64,000 bases of DNA from Acrocarpospora pleiomorpha (GCF_009687885.1 NZ_BLAF01000014.1:124001-188000); one strand, 5' to 3'; shown: positions 49,933 to 63,500, counted from the stretch's first letter. Program-made: numbers and translations. The notes: generated from the letters alone by a model not told the origin.

Positions 49933-50661
49933 CTAGTGCTGGGTGAGCCTGAGGTCGTCCGCGGTTCCCGGGGTGTCCCGGGCGTCCTGAGGGGTGGCGA
50001 TGACCGCGATGGCCGTGATCACGAGACCCCGGCGTACCAGCCAGCGGCCGGAGAACTCCCGCAACTCGCTGCCGTCGCGCAGCCGTGGTCCCTCGACCAG
50101 CAGCCGGGCCAGGAAACCGCCCTCGACCGGATCGAAGGTGATCGACGCCTCGGTGAAGTCGAGGCGCGGCTCCCGCAGCGGGGCCAGCGGGAACCACGCC
50201 TTGTAGACGGCCTCCTTGGCGCTGAACAGCAGCCGGTCCCACCTCGCCGACGGGTCGCGCCGCAGGAAATCCGTCACCCAGCGCACCTCCTCGTCGACCG
50301 CGATGACCTCCAGGATGCCGGGGGGCAGCGGCTTGTTCGGCTCGGCGTCGATCCCCAGGGTCGTGATGTCACTCGACCGGGCGACGGCGGCGGCACGGTA
50401 TCCGGCGCAGTGGGTGATGCTGCCGACGACGCCGGCGGGCCAGACAGGCGCGCCCTTGGCGCCCGGCACCACGGGCACCTGCGGGTAACCCAGACGGCCG
50501 AGCGCGTTGCGGGCGCACCAGCGCGCCGTGGTGAACTCGCGGCGGCGCTTCTCCACCGCCCCGCTGATCACGGCCTGCTCGGCGGCGAACAAGGCGCATG
50601 GCTGCGAGTCGTCGAACGCCTCCGACGACATGATCGCGCCGGGCAGCAGGTCCTCGATCAT
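49933..50661 (-). CDS. 4'-Phosphopantetheinyl transferase (Sfp/PptT type)
   Basis: A 242-residue enzyme that moves phosphopantetheine from coenzyme A to acyl carrier proteins, making them active. Motifs: RREFTTARWCARNALGRLG near residue 40, GSITHCAGYRAAAVA near 80, GIDAEPNKPLP near 103 (the magnesium-binding D-x-E) and WDRLLFSAKEAVYKAWFPL near 147 (the F-x-x-K-E-A-x-x-K signature). The ATG at 50661 overlaps the stop of the metallophosphoesterase gene by four bases. In the PKS operon it should activate the ACPs of the adjacent synthase. Confidence 0.93.
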   Translation of the reverse strand: MIEDLLPGAIMSSEAFDDSQPCALFAAEQAVISGAVEKRRREFTTARWCARNALGRLGYPQVPVVPGAKGAPVWPAGVVGSITHCAGYRAAAVARSSDITTLGIDAEPNKPLPPGILEVIAVDEEVRWVTDFLRRDPSARWDRLLFSAKEAVYKAWFPLAPLREPRLDFTEASITFDPVEGGFLARLLVEGPRLRDGSELREFSGRWLVRRGLVITAIAVIATPQDARDTPGTADDLRLTQH

Positions 50662-51503
50662 GGCGTGAGTTCGCGGGCCAGGAGGATCGACCGCGCCGGG
50701 CGGGGAATCGCACTCCGTCGCCGCCACTCCCGCGGGTAGCCCAACGAAACCTCCTCGAAGCGAACTCCGTCGTACCAGGTCGTGCGTGGGATGTGCAGGT
50801 GGCCGTACACGACCACGGCCGCCCGGTATTTGAGGTGCCAGTCGGCGGTCAGCTCGGTCCCGCACCACTGGGCGAACTCCGGATAACGCAGGACGCGGGT
50901 GGGCTGACGTACCAGCGGATAGTGATTGACGAGAACGAGCGGGTAGTCGGGATCGCACGCCGCCAGTCGGCGCTCGGTCGATTCCACTCTGGCCCAGCAC
51001 CATTCCTCGCGGCTCGGATAGGGGTCGGGATGCAACAGCATCTCGTCCGTGCACACCACACCGGTCTCGTACGCCATTGCCAGCGACTGTTCCTTCGTGG
51101 CCATGCCGTGAATGCGGAACGAATAGTCGTACAAGAGGAAAAGGGGCGCGATGGTGACCGGCCCCCCGGGCCCGTCCCAGATCGGGTACGGATCCTCGGG
51201 CGTGCGAATTCCCAGGCGACGGCACATATCCACGAGATACCGGTACCGGTGGTCACCGCGAAGCTGGATCGGGTCGTCCTTCGGCGTCCACAGTTCGTGG
51301 TTGCCCGGCACCCAGATGACCTGGGCGAAGCGGCGGGCCAGCAGAGTGAGCGCCCATTCGATGTCCTCGGCGAACTCGCCGACGTCACCGGCGACGATCA
51401 GCCAGTCCTCCTCCGACTCGGGCCGGAACTCTTCGACGAAGCGTCGATTCTCGGCGTAGGCGACATGCAGGTCGCTTACCGCGAGCAGATTTCGCGCCTT
51501 CAT
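50658..51503 (-). CDS. Calcineurin-like metallophosphoesterase, PptH-like by context
   Basis: A 281-residue metal-dependent phosphoesterase. All metallophosphatase blocks are present: LAVSDLHVAY at the N terminus (D-x-H), IVAGDVGEF near 36 (G-D), WVPGNHELW near 64 (G-N-H-E), VLVNHYPL near 190 (His) and YGHLHIPR near 235 (G-H-x-H). It starts 43 bases after the PKS stop and overlaps the phosphopantetheinyl transferase gene (ATGA). In Mycobacterium tuberculosis, pptT is adjacent to pptH, which encodes a metallophosphoesterase that removes phosphopantetheine from carrier proteins. The same gene pairing suggests that this protein is a holo-ACP hydrolase opposing the transferase; this is inferred from fold and context. 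Confidence 0.85.
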   Translation of the reverse strand: MKARNLLAVSDLHVAYAENRRFVEEFRPESEEDWLIVAGDVGEFAEDIEWALTLLARRFAQVIWVPGNHELWTPKDDPIQLRGDHRYRYLVDMCRRLGIRTPEDPYPIWDGPGGPVTIAPLFLLYDYSFRIHGMATKEQSLAMAYETGVVCTDEMLLHPDPYPSREEWCWARVESTERRLAACDPDYPLVLVNHYPLVRQPTRVLRYPEFAQWCGTELTADWHLKYRAAVVVYGHLHIPRTTWYDGVRFEEVSLGYPREWRRRSAIPRPARSILLARELTP

Positions 51504-51546
51504 GATGTGCTTGGTTCTCCCCGCGAGATCCGGAATGGTGACGGAC

Positions 51547-54500
51547 TCACGACAAGCCGAGTTCGTTGTCGAGAATGTCGAACATCTCGCTGTCCGTGGC
51601 CGAATCGAGGTCGAACTCCGCGTCGCCGGAATCGTGCACCAGTGCCGCCCATTTGGTTCTCAGAATGTCCAGACGCGCCGCGACCTGCTTGTGCACGTCG
51701 ATGTCGACGGTCATCTCGGTGAAAGCCTTCTCCAGTTTCGCGAGCTCGGCCAGCAGCGCCGCGGACCCGGTCTGCTCGCTCAGGCCGAGCCGGTCGAGCA
51801 GGTGGTCCGCGAGAGCGAGCGGCGTGGGGTGGTCGAACACCAGGGTGACCGGCAGGCGCTGCCCGGTGGCGCCGGCCAACCGGTTGCGCAGTTCGACGGC
51901 GGTGAGCGAGTCGAAGCCCAGTTCCTTGAAGGCGCGGTCCGATTCGACGGCGTCGGCCCCGGCATGTCCGAGCACGCTCGCCACCTCGGCCTGGACGAGA
52001 CCCACGAGCACCTCGGCACGCTCGGCGGCGCCGAGAGCGGTCAGCCCGCGCAGCAGGGTGTCCGGTTCCTCTTGCCTGCCCGTGGCCGTACGGCGCTTGG
52101 CGGACACCAGGCCTCTCAGCAACGGCGGAACGTCCGCACGCGCCGACAGATCGAGCCGGACCGGCGCCAGCACCGGGCGGTCCACGGCACGGGCGGCGTC
52201 GAACAGCGCCAGCCCCTGCTCCACCGTCAGCGGGCGAATGCCCGAACGTGCCATCCGCCGCCGATCGGAATCGTCAAGCCCGGCGGTCATGCCGATGTCC
52301 TGCGTCCAGGGCCCCCAGGCCAAGGACAGCGCGGGCAGCCCGCAGGCCCGCCGGTGGTGGGCCAGGCCGTCGAGGAAGGCGTTGGCCGCGGCGTAGTTCC
52401 CCTGACCCGCGCCGCCGGCCAGGCCGGCCACCGACGAGAAGAGCACGAACGCGGCGAGATCCATGCCCTGGGTGAGCTCGTGCAGGTGCCAGGCGGCCAC
52501 CGCCTTGGGCCACAGCACGGCGTCCAGCCGTTCGGGCCGAAGCGCGGGAATCGTCGCGTCATCCAGCACCCCCGCCGTGTGGACGACCGCGGTCAACGGA
52601 TGCTCGGCGGGTACGACGGACAGCAGGGCGGCGAGCGCGTCCCGGTCGGACACGTCGCAGGCGGCGATGGTGACCTCGGCGCCGCAGGCGACCAGCTCGG
52701 CCTGCAACTCCGCCGCGCCGGGCGCCGCCGGCCCTCGACGACCGGCCAGCACCAGATGGCGTACCTCGTGCTCCCGCACCAGATGCCGCGCCACCTCGGC
52801 GCCGAGACCGCCCGTACCACCGGTGATCAGCACCGTGCCCGCCGGGTCCCACCGCCGGACGATGTCCTCGCCCGGCGCCACCGGTGCCAGGCGCGCCATT
52901 CTCAGCACCCCGTCACGGACCGCGATCTGCGGCTCACCACAGGCCAGCACGGCCGAGAGCAGCGCCTTGGACGGCTCTCGCGGCACATCGAGATCGAGGA
53001 GCACGAACCTGCCCGGGTTCTCCGCCTGCGCGGCACGGACCAGGCCCCACACGGCGGCCCCCGGCAGGTCGCTCACGTCGTCCTGAACCGTAATCGCGTC
53101 CTGAACCGCAACCGCGTCCTGAACCGCAACCGCGCCGTTCGTCACCACGATGAGGGGAATGTCGCCGAACCGGTCTTCCGCAAGCCAGCCCTGCAGGAGG
53201 CCCAGAACGCGGGCGGTGGACTCGCGCGTCGCGGCGACGACCGCGTCGGCGGAGCCCGCGGCGGGGAACACGGTCACGGCCACGGCTTGCGGCGCGCCGT
53301 CCAGTGTGGCGAGGTCCCCGGTCAGCACCACCACGTCGGACTCCGCGGCGGAGGCCGGCTCCTCGGGCAGCGGCGTCCACTCCAGCCGGAACAGCGCGTC
53401 CCGTGGCGTCCGGCGGTCACCGGCGGGGGCCAGCGCGCCGGGCGATGCCGGACGCGCCACCAGTGACTCGGCGGTGAGCACGGTCGCTCCCGCCATGTCC
53501 ACCGCGGTCATCGACACCGTGTCCTCGCCGGTCCTGGCCGCGCGCAGGCGCAGCATCGTCGCACCGGCGGCGTTCAGGCGCACCCCGCCCCACGACAACG
53601 GCACGCGTCCCGCCTCGGGCCGGGCGGCCTCCAGGAACGGCACCGCGTGCAGGGCGGCGTCCAGCAGCGCCGGGTGCACACCGTAGGAGCCGGCGTCGCC
53701 GACCTGGTCCGGCAGGGCGATCTCCGCGAACACCTCGTCGTCGCGCCGCCAGACCGCGCGCAGCCCCTGGAACACCGGTCCGTAGCCGAACCCGCCTTCG
53801 GCGAGCCGGTCGTAGAGGCCGTCCAGCTCGACGGCGGACGCTCCCCGCGGCGGCCACACCTCGGTGTCGAACGGCGCGACCCCGCCTGCGCCTTCGCCGG
53901 AGAGAACGCCGGTCGCATGCCGTACCCACGGCTCGTCGTCGGCCGCGTCGGCGGGCCGCGCGTAGACGCCGAGCTCGCGGCGGCCCGACGCGTCGGGCGC
54001 GCCCACCGACACCTGTACGGCCATCGCGTCCCGCTCGCCGAGCACGAGCGGGGTGGCCATGGTGAGCTCCTCCACCCGATCGCACCCGGTCTGGTCTCCG
54101 GCCCGGATGGCGAGTTCCAGCAGTCCCGTGCCGGGGAAGACCACCGTCCCGCCGACGACGTGGTCGGCGAGCCACGGGTGCGACCGCAGCGAGAGGCGGC
54201 CGGTGAGCACGACACCGTCCGACCCGGCCAGCATCACCGCGGCCCCCAGCAGCGGGTGCTCGGCCGCCGCGAGCCCGAGATCTCTGGCGTCGCCCACGCG
54301 CCGTCCGCTCGGCCAGAACCACTGGTGCTGGAAGGCGTACGTCGGCAGGTCCACCCGGCGGGCGCCGGGGAAGGCGGCGCCGAACACGGCCGGCCAGTCC
54401 ACCGTGGCACCGTGCGCGTGCAACGTCGCCACCGCCGTCATGATGGCGGTCTGCTCGTCGCGGTCTCCGCGCAGCGCCGGGACCAGCACCGGCCCTGCCC

Positions 54501-57500
54501 CGTCATCCGGGATGGCGTCCTCGGCCAGCGCGGTCAGCACGCCGTCGGGTCCCAGTTCGAGGTACGCGGTGACCCCCTGACGGTGCAGCGTGGCCACGCT
54601 GTCGGCGAATCTGACCGCGTGGCGTACCTGTTCCACCCAGTAGTCGGGCGAGCACAACTCTTCGGCCGACGCCGGCCCGCCGGTCACGGTCGAGACCACA
54701 GGGATCCGCGGCGGGTTGTAGCTGAGCGTTTCGGCCAGGGCGCGGAACTCCGCCAGCATCGGCTCCATCAGCGGCGAATGGAACGCGTGGCTCACCTTCA
54801 GCCGCGTCGTCTTGCGTCCTTCGGCCTCCAGCCTGGAGGCGATCCGGGCGACCGGTTCCTCGGCACCCGCGATCACCACCGAGGCCGGACCGTTCACCGC
54901 GGCTATGGAGACCTCGTCCTCTTTCTCGGCGTCCTCGTGCCCGGCGAGGAGCAGCAGCACCTCCTGCTCCGAGGCCTGGACGGCGGCCATCGCCCCGCCC
55001 GGCGGCAGCGCCTGCATGAGCAGGGCACGCGCCGCCACCAGCCGGCACGCGTCCTCCAGCGACAGCACGCCGGCCACATGCGCCGCCGTGATCTCGCCGA
55101 TCGAATGCCCGGCCAGGAAGTCCGGCCTGAGGCCCCAGGACTCCACCAGCCGGAACAGCGCCACCTCCAGCGCGAACAGCGCCGGCTGGGTGTAAACGGT
55201 CTGGTTCAGCAGTTCGGTGTCGCCGGACATCACCTCGCGCAGCTCGGGATCAAGGTGGGCGAGCACGGCGTCGAAAGCATCGGCGAACACCGGGAACCGC
55301 TCGTACAGCCCTCGGCCCATTCCGGCCCGCTGAGCGCCCTGCCCGGTGAACAGCACCGCGAGCCTGCCAGGCCGCGCGCCACGCCCGTGGACCACTCCAG
55401 GCGCCGAACGCCCGTCCGCCACGGCCGCCAGGCTCACCCTCAGCTCGTCCAGGTCACCGGCCACGACCACCGCTCGATGCTCGAACGCCGAGCGGGTGGT
55501 CGCCAGGGCGAAGCCGACGTCCGCGAGGGAGAGGTCGTCGGCGATCCGCGGCAGCAGACGTGCCGCCTGGGCGCGCAACGCGTCATTCGTCTTCCCCGAG
55601 ACCAGCACCGGCACGGGGCCTGGGGCGGAACCGGTCTCCGCGTCCACGGTTGGCGGCGCCTGCTCAAGGATCACGTGTGCGTTGGTTCCGCTGATGCCGA
55701 ACGAGGACACACCGGCCCGGCGCGGACGACCCGCCTCCGGCCACGGGCGGTTCTCGGTGAGCAGCTCCACCGCGCCCTGGTTCCAGTCGACGTGCGAAGT
55801 GGGCGCGTCCACGTGCACTGTTGCGGGCAGCACTCCGTGACGCATGGCCATGACCATCTTGATCACACCGGCGACACCGGCGGCCGCCTGGGTGTGGCCG
55901 ATGCTCGACTTGATCGAGCCCAGCAGCAGCGGGCGGTCATCCGGCCGGTTCTGGCCGTAGGTCGCCAGCAGCGCCTGCGCCTCGATCGGGTCGCCCAGCC
56001 TGGTCCCGGTCCCGTGGCCCTCCACCGCGTCCACGTCCGCGGGGGCCAGCCCGGCGCCGGTCAGAGCCTGGCGGATCACGCGCTGCTGGGACAGCCCGTT
56101 CGGTGCCGTCAACCCGTTGGAGGCGCCGTCCTGGTTCACCGCGGAACCGCGTACGACGGCCAGCACCTGGTGGCCGTTGCGGCGCGCGTCGGACAGGCGT
56201 TCCAGCACCAGCATCCCGACGCCCTCGGACCAGGCGACACCGTCGGCGGCCTCGGAGAAGGACTTGCATCGGCCGTCCCCCGCGAGCCCGCCCTGGGCGC
56301 TGAAGTCGGTGAACGCCGCTGGGGTTGCCATCACGGTCACTCCGCCGGCCAGGGCCAGCGAGCATTCGCCGCCGCGCAGCGCCTGGGCCGCCAGGTGCAG
56401 TGTCACCAGTGAGGAGGAGCAGGCGGTGTCCACCGTCACGGCCGGGCCTTCCAGGCCGAGCGTGTAGGACAGTCGTCCGGACATGACGCTGCCTGCCGTA
56501 CCGGTGCCCATGAAGCTCATCACGTCCGGCGGGAACTCCGCGCTTGTCGCGTAATCGTGGTACATCACCCCGGCGAACACGCCCGTCAGGCTGCCACGCA
56601 GCGAAAGTGGGTCGATTCCGGCCCGCTCGACCGCCTCCCAGGAAGTCTCCAGCAGCAGCCGCTGCTGAGGATCCATCGCCAGCGCCTCACGGGGCGAGAT
56701 GCCGAAGAAGCCGGGGTCGAACTCGCCCGCCTCGTGCAGGAACCCGCCTTCGCGCACATAGCTGGTGCCCCTGCGCTCGCGGCCGGGATCGTACAGCGAC
56801 TCCAGATCCCAGCCACGGGAGTCCGGGAACGGCGAGATCGCGTCCCCGCCCGCCACGACCAGCCGCCACAGATCCTCGGGGGAGGCCACACCGCCCGGGT
56901 AGCGGCACGCCATCGACACGATCACCACGGGATCGTCATCGGCCGGCGTGACCGTTCGCGCCGTCGCCCGCGCGGACGCCGGGCCGCCGTGCTGGCCCAG
57001 CAGCTCCGCCAGGAGGAACTCCGTCAGCACCGTGACGTTCGGGTAGTCGAACATCAGGGTGACCGGCAGGCGCAGCCCGGTGGCCCCGGACAGCCGGTTA
57101 CGCACCTCGACCGCGGTCAGCGAGTCGAAACCCATGCTCTGGAAGCTGATCAGCGGCTCGATCGCGTTGCCGTCCGCATGGCCCAGCACCAAGGCGATCT
57201 GGTCGCGGACCAGCTCCAGCAAGGCGGCCCTTCGGGCCTCCGCCCCGAGTGGCGCGAGGCGATCCGCGAGGAGGGTCGCCGCCGCGGCCGTCGCCCGCTG
57301 CCGGGCCGACGGCCGGATCAGCCCTCGGAGCAGGGGTGGGATCTCCTGGCCTGCGCGCAACGCCGTCAGGTTCAGGCGCGCGGGCAGCACGGCCGGTTCG
57401 TCGCCCGTCACCGCCGCGTCGAACAGTGCCAGACCGTGATCTGAAGACAGCGGGAGCACGCCGCGCCTGGCGAGCCTGCCCATGTCGGCCTGGCTCAGCG

Positions 57501-60500
57501 CGCTGGTCATGCCGCCGTCCTGGGCCCACGGGCCCCAGCCCAGTGACAGCCCTGGCAGCCCTTCGGCTCGGCGGCGCCGGGCGAGCGCGTCCAGGAAGGC
57601 GTTCGCCGCCGCGTAGTTGGCCTGCCCGGCCGACCCGAACGTCCCCGCCACCGAGGAGAACAGGACGAACGCGGACAGGTTCTGGTTTCTGGTCAGCTCG
57701 TGCAGATGCCAGGCCGCGCTTATCTTGGGCCGGAACACCTTTTCCAGGCTCTGCGGCGTCAAGGTGCCGACCAGACCGTCGTCCAGCACGCCTGCCGCGT
57801 GCACCACCGCGGTCAGCGGATGCTCGGCGGGTACCCCGGCCAGCAGGCCGGCGACGGCCTCGCGGTCCGCCAGGTCGCATGCCACGACGGTCACGTGCGC
57901 GCCGAGCCCGGTCAGCTCCGCCACCAGCTCGCCCGCGCCCTCCGCCCGCTCACCGCGACGGCTCGCCAGCATCACCTGCCTGATGCCGTGTACGGTCACC
58001 AGGTGGCGGGCCAGTATGCCGCCAAGGCCGCCGGTGCCGCCCGTGATCAGCACCGTTCCCGCCGGGTCCCAGGCCAGGGCTGGCGGCTCGGCGGGCGGGA
58101 AGACCCGGGCCAGCCGACCGGCCAGCACGGCGCCGTCCCTGATCACCAGTTGCGGCTCGACGGCGGCCAGGGCCTGCGGCAGCGCGGCGATCGACGCCGT
58201 CGACAGGCCCACGCGGTCACGATCGGCTGCTCGATCACGGTCGCCGCCCTGGTGGAGGTCGAGGTCGACCAGCACGAACCGGCCCGGATGCTCGGCCTCG
58301 GCGGCACGTACGAGCCCCCACACCGTCGCCGCCGCCACATCATCGCCGTCCACCGCGCCCCGGGTGAGAAACGCCAGCCGCGAATCTGCGAACCGCTCAT
58401 CGGCGAGCCAGGATCGCACCAGGTCCAGCACGGACGACGCCACACTGTGCGCGGCCACCGGCACCTCGTCGCCCCCGCCTGCGGCCACCGGGACCAGCAC
58501 CGTGCGCGGCACGAGAGCACCGCCCTCGCAGGCCTCGCCCAGCGACCGCAGATCGGCACCTGTCCTGACGGGATCACCCATGACCTCGGCCAGAGCCTCG
58601 GCGAGCCCCCACTCGTCCGGACCCACCACCGCCAGAGTGCCCGGCGGAACCGCGGGCACCGGTGAAGCCGGGACCCAGTCCAGCCGGAACAGGCTGTCCC
58701 TGCCGATCGCTCGCGAGCCCGCGGCCGGCTCGTCCGACTGGACGCGCAGAGCCACCGACCCGATCGAGGCCGCGGGACCTCCCGCACCGGCGATCGCGAT
58801 CGACATCGCGTCCGGTCCTGCCCAGGACATCCGCACCCGCACCGCGGCGGCCCCCGCCGCATGCAGGGATACGCCCTCCCACGCGAAGGGCACCTTGCGC
58901 CTGGCCTCCTGGCTCTGGTCGAGGAACAGGCACAGATGCAGCACCGCGTCCAGCAGCGCAGGATGCATGCCGTACGCCCCTGCCTCAGCCGCGTCCTGCT
59001 CAGGAAGGCCGATCTCGGCGTACATGTCGGAGCCGCATCGCCACACCGCGGTCAAGCCACGGAACGCCGGCCCGTAGTCGAAACCGTCCGCCGCCCGCCC
59101 CTCGTAGAAGCCTTCCAACGAGACCGGCTCCGCACCGGCCGGCGGCCACACCGTAGTGTCGAACGGGTCATCGGGGGCCGGCGCCGCTACCGCCAGATGG
59201 CCGTCGGCATGCCGTGTCCAAGGCCGCTCTTGCTCATCCCCCTGCCGCGCGTACACGCTCACCGGCCGGCGTCCGCTTTCGTCGGGGCCGCCCAGCCGCA
59301 CCTGCACCTGGACGCCCCCGTGTTCGGGCAGGGTCAACGGCGCGACAAGGGTCAGATCGTCCACCCGGGCGCAGCCGACCTCGTCACCGGCCCTGATCGC
59401 CAGCTCAAGGAACGCCGTCGCCGGCACCAGCACCCGGCCCGACACCACGTGATCGGCCAGCCACGGATGCGACCGCGTCGACAACCGGCCGGTGAAGAGC
59501 ACCTCGTCTCCGCCGGCCAGCTCAACGGCCGCTCCCAGCAAGGGGTGATCCGGCACTCCGAGCCCGGCGGCGGTGACATCCCCGGCACCAGCGAGCGACG
59601 GCCTCGGCCAGTACCGCCGACGTTGGAAGGCGTAAGTGGGCAGCTTCACCTGGCGGGCACCGGGGAACATCGCCCGCCAATCGAGCCGCACCCCGTGCAC
59701 GTGCAGCTCGGCCAGCGCCGACATCACCGCGCCCTGTTCACCCCGATCCCTCCGCAGCACCGGCACCAGCACCACGCCCGAGTCGCGCGCATCGACGTCG
59801 CCGGCAAGGGTCTCCTGGGCCATGGCGCTCAGGACTCCATCGGGACCCAGCTCCAGACAGGCCCGCACGCCCTGAGCCTGAAGCGTGCGGACACCGTCGG
59901 CGAAGCGAACCGCGCCACGCACCTGCTCCACCCAGTAACCCGGCGAACACACCTGCTCGGCCGTGGCCGCCTGACCGGTCAGAGTGGACACGATGGGGAT
60001 ACGCGGCGGATTGTAGGCAAGCCCGCTCGCCACCGTGCGGAAGTCCTCCAGCATCGGATCCATCAACGGCGAGTGGAACGCGTGCGAGACCCGCAACCGC
60101 CGCGTCCTGACCCCCTGGGACTCCAGCGCGGCGACCACCTCAAGCACCGCCTCCTCGACACCGGAGACCACCACCGAGGCAGGACCGTTGACCGCCGCGA
60201 TCGACACCTCATCCGAACGCCCGGCCAGCAGCTCAGCGACCGCGTCCTCGGCGGCCTGCACCGCCACCATCGCCCCACCCGCGGGCAACGCCTGCATCAA
60301 CCGCGCCCGAGCCGCCACCAACGCACACGCATCACCCAGCGACAACACCCCCGCCACATGCGCCGCCGCGATCTCCCCGACCGAATGCCCCGCCAGCACA
60401 TCCGGCCGCACACCCCACCAGGACACCAACCGGAACAACGCGATCTCCACCGCGAACAACGCCGGCTGCGCCCACCCCGTCCGATCCAGCGCCTCCGCCC

Positions 60501-63500
60501 CCGCAGTACCCGGCTCGGCGAACAGCACCTCACGCAACGAACCATCAAGCAACGGGTCAAGCTCAGCGATCACCTCATCCAACGCCTCCGCGAACACCGG
60601 GAACCGGTCATACAACTCCCGGCCCATCCCCGCCCGCTGACTCCCCTGACCCGTGAACAGGAACGCGAGCCGAGGCTCCGCTCCGGCCACCCCGCGCACC
60701 ACACCCACACCCGGCAGATCCTCGGCAACAGCCCGCAGCCCGGCCAGTACCCCCTCACGATCCCCAGCGACCACAACCGCCCGATGCTCAAACACCGACC
60801 GCGTCGTGGCCAGCGAGAACGCCACATCGCCGAGACTCAGGTCAGACTCACCGTCCACATACAACGCCAGCCGCCCGGCCTGCGCACGCAACGCCTGATC
60901 GGTCCGGCCCGACACCAGCAACGGCACCGACGACCCACCGACCACCACGGGCACCGGGTGCTCGGATACCACGTCCGCGGCCACCACGCCCTGCTCAACC
61001 GGACCCTGCTCGATGATCACGTGGGCGTTGGTGCCGCTGATCCCGAACGACGACACCGCAGCCCTGCGCGGGTGGCCGGTCCGCGGCCACTCCACCGGCT
61101 CGGTCGCCAGCTCGACCGCACCCTCGCTCCAGTCCACGTGTGAGGATGGCGCGTCCACGTGCAACGTCTTGGGCAGCAGCCCGTTCCGCATCGCCATGAT
61201 CATCTTGATCACACCGGCGACACCCGAGGCGGCCTGGGTGTGACCGATGTTCGACTTGATCGACCCCAGCAACAACGGACGATCCCCGTCCCGGTCCTGT
61301 CCGTAGGTGGCCAGCAGGGCCTGCGCCTCGATCGGGTCGCCCAGGGTCGTCCCCGTGCCGTGACCTTCCACCGCGTCCACCTCGGACGCCGACAAACCCG
61401 CACCGGCCAGCGCCTGCCGGATCACCCGCCGCTGCGAAGGACCGTTCGGCGCGGTCAACCCGTTCGACGCGCCATCCTGGTTCACCGCGGAACCACGGAC
61501 GACCGCCAGCACCTGATGGCCGTTCCGGCGGGCGTCCGACAACCGCTCCAGCACCAGGACACCCACGCCCTCCGACCAGCCCACCCCATCGGCGCTGTCG
61601 GAGAACGCCTTGCACCGCCCATCAACCGACAGACCTCGCTGCCGGGAGAACCCGATAAAGGTGTTCGGGGTCGACATCACCGTGGCCCCGCCCGCCAGCG
61701 CCAGCGAGCAATCTCCCGAGCGCAGCGCCTGCGCCGCCAGATGCATCGCCACCAGTGACGACGAACAGGCCGTGTCCACCGTCACCGCCGGGCCCTCCAA
61801 CCCCAGGGTGTACGACACCCGGCCGGAAGCGACGCTCGGCGCGGTCCCGGTCGCTTCATAACCCTCGACCGCGTCGCGCCCGCCAAGCCCCTCAACCACC
61901 TCACCGAGGGCGGCCTGATGCACCCGGCCGGCGGCGTTGCCCAGGGTCAGGCCGTAGTCGTTGTACATCACCCCGGTGAACACACCGGTCTGGCTGCCCC
62001 GCAACGACCCCGGCTCGATCCCCGCCCGCTCGACCGCCTCCCACGACACCTCCAGCAGCAGCCGCTGCTGCGGGTCGACCGCCAGCGCCTCACGCGGCGA
62101 GATCCCGAAGAACCCCGCGTCGAACTCATCGGCGTCGTGCAGGAACCCGCCGTGCCGCGTGTACGACGTCCCCACCCGGCCAGGATCCGGATCGTAAACA
62201 CCTTCCAGATCCCAACCCCGATTCGTCGGGAACCCGGTGACCGCGTCGGTCTCCTCAACCACCAGACGCCACAGATCCTCCGGAGAGGCGACCCCGCCCG
62301 GATACCGACACGCCATCCCCACGATCACGATCGGGTCGTCCGCCACCGAACGCACCACGGGCGACAGCGCATCCGAACCGGCCTGCTCACCCAGCAGCTC
62401 GCCCAGCACGAACTCCGCCAGCACGACCGGTGTCGGATAGTCGAACACCAACGTAGCCGGCAACCGCAACCCCGTCACCGCAACCAGCCGGTTACGCAAT
62501 TCCACCGCGGTGAGCGAGTCGAAACCCAGCTCACGGAACTCGAACCGCACCTCCACCCCATCCGGCGAGGCATGCCCCAGCACCACCGCGATCTGCGCAC
62601 GCACCAAATCCAGCACGAACCGAACCCGATCGGCCTGTCCCAGGCCGGCCAACCGCGCACCCAGCGATCCATCACGCGCAACCGGCGCCAACGCCGCCGA
62701 CCGGCGAATCCCCCGCGTCAGCTCCCGCAGCAGATGCGGCACCGCACCACCGGCCCGCGCCACGGCCGCCGCGTCCAACCCTGCCGCCACCACTGCCGCA
62801 CGACCCACCGCACCCGCGGCGTCGAACAACGCCAGCCCCTGCTCGACAGCCAAGGCCGACATCCCCGCCCGCGTCATCCGCCGAAGATCGACCTCAGCCA
62901 GTCCTCCCGTCATCCCCGCGGCCTTCGCCCACGGACCCCAGGCAAGCGACAACCCCGCCAACCCCAAGGCACGCCGATGCTCAGCCAGCGCATCCAAGAA
63001 CGCGTTCGCCGCCGCGTAGTTGCCCTGACCCGCCCCACCGAACGTCCCCGCCACCGACGAGAACACGACGAACTCGGCCAGATCCACATCCGCAGTCAGC
63101 TCGTGCAGATGCCAGGCGGCATCCACCTTCGGCCTCAGCACCGCATCCAAACGCTCCGCCGACAACGACGGGATCGTGCCGTCGGCCAGCACACCGGCCG
63201 TGTGAATGACCGCCGTCAGCGGATGAGCGGGATCCACGCCCGCCAGCAGAGCCGCCACCTGCGCACGATCCGCGCCATCGCACGCGACGATCTCCACCTC
63301 GGCGCCGTGCGCGATCAGCTCGGCCCGCAGTTCCAGCGCACCCGGGGCCTCGGCCCCCCTGCGACTGGTCAGTAACAGACGCCGGACCCCACGCTCGGCC
63401 ACCACATGCCGCGCCAGCAACCCACCCAGACCACCGGTACCACCGGTGATCAGCACCGTCCCCTCCGGATCCCACGAGCGGACACCGCCCCCATCAAGGG

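Noticed and set aside
53081..53134. Tandem repeat considered as a CRISPR-like array
   Set aside because: Units are adjacent without spacers, in frame and inside an intact PKS gene.
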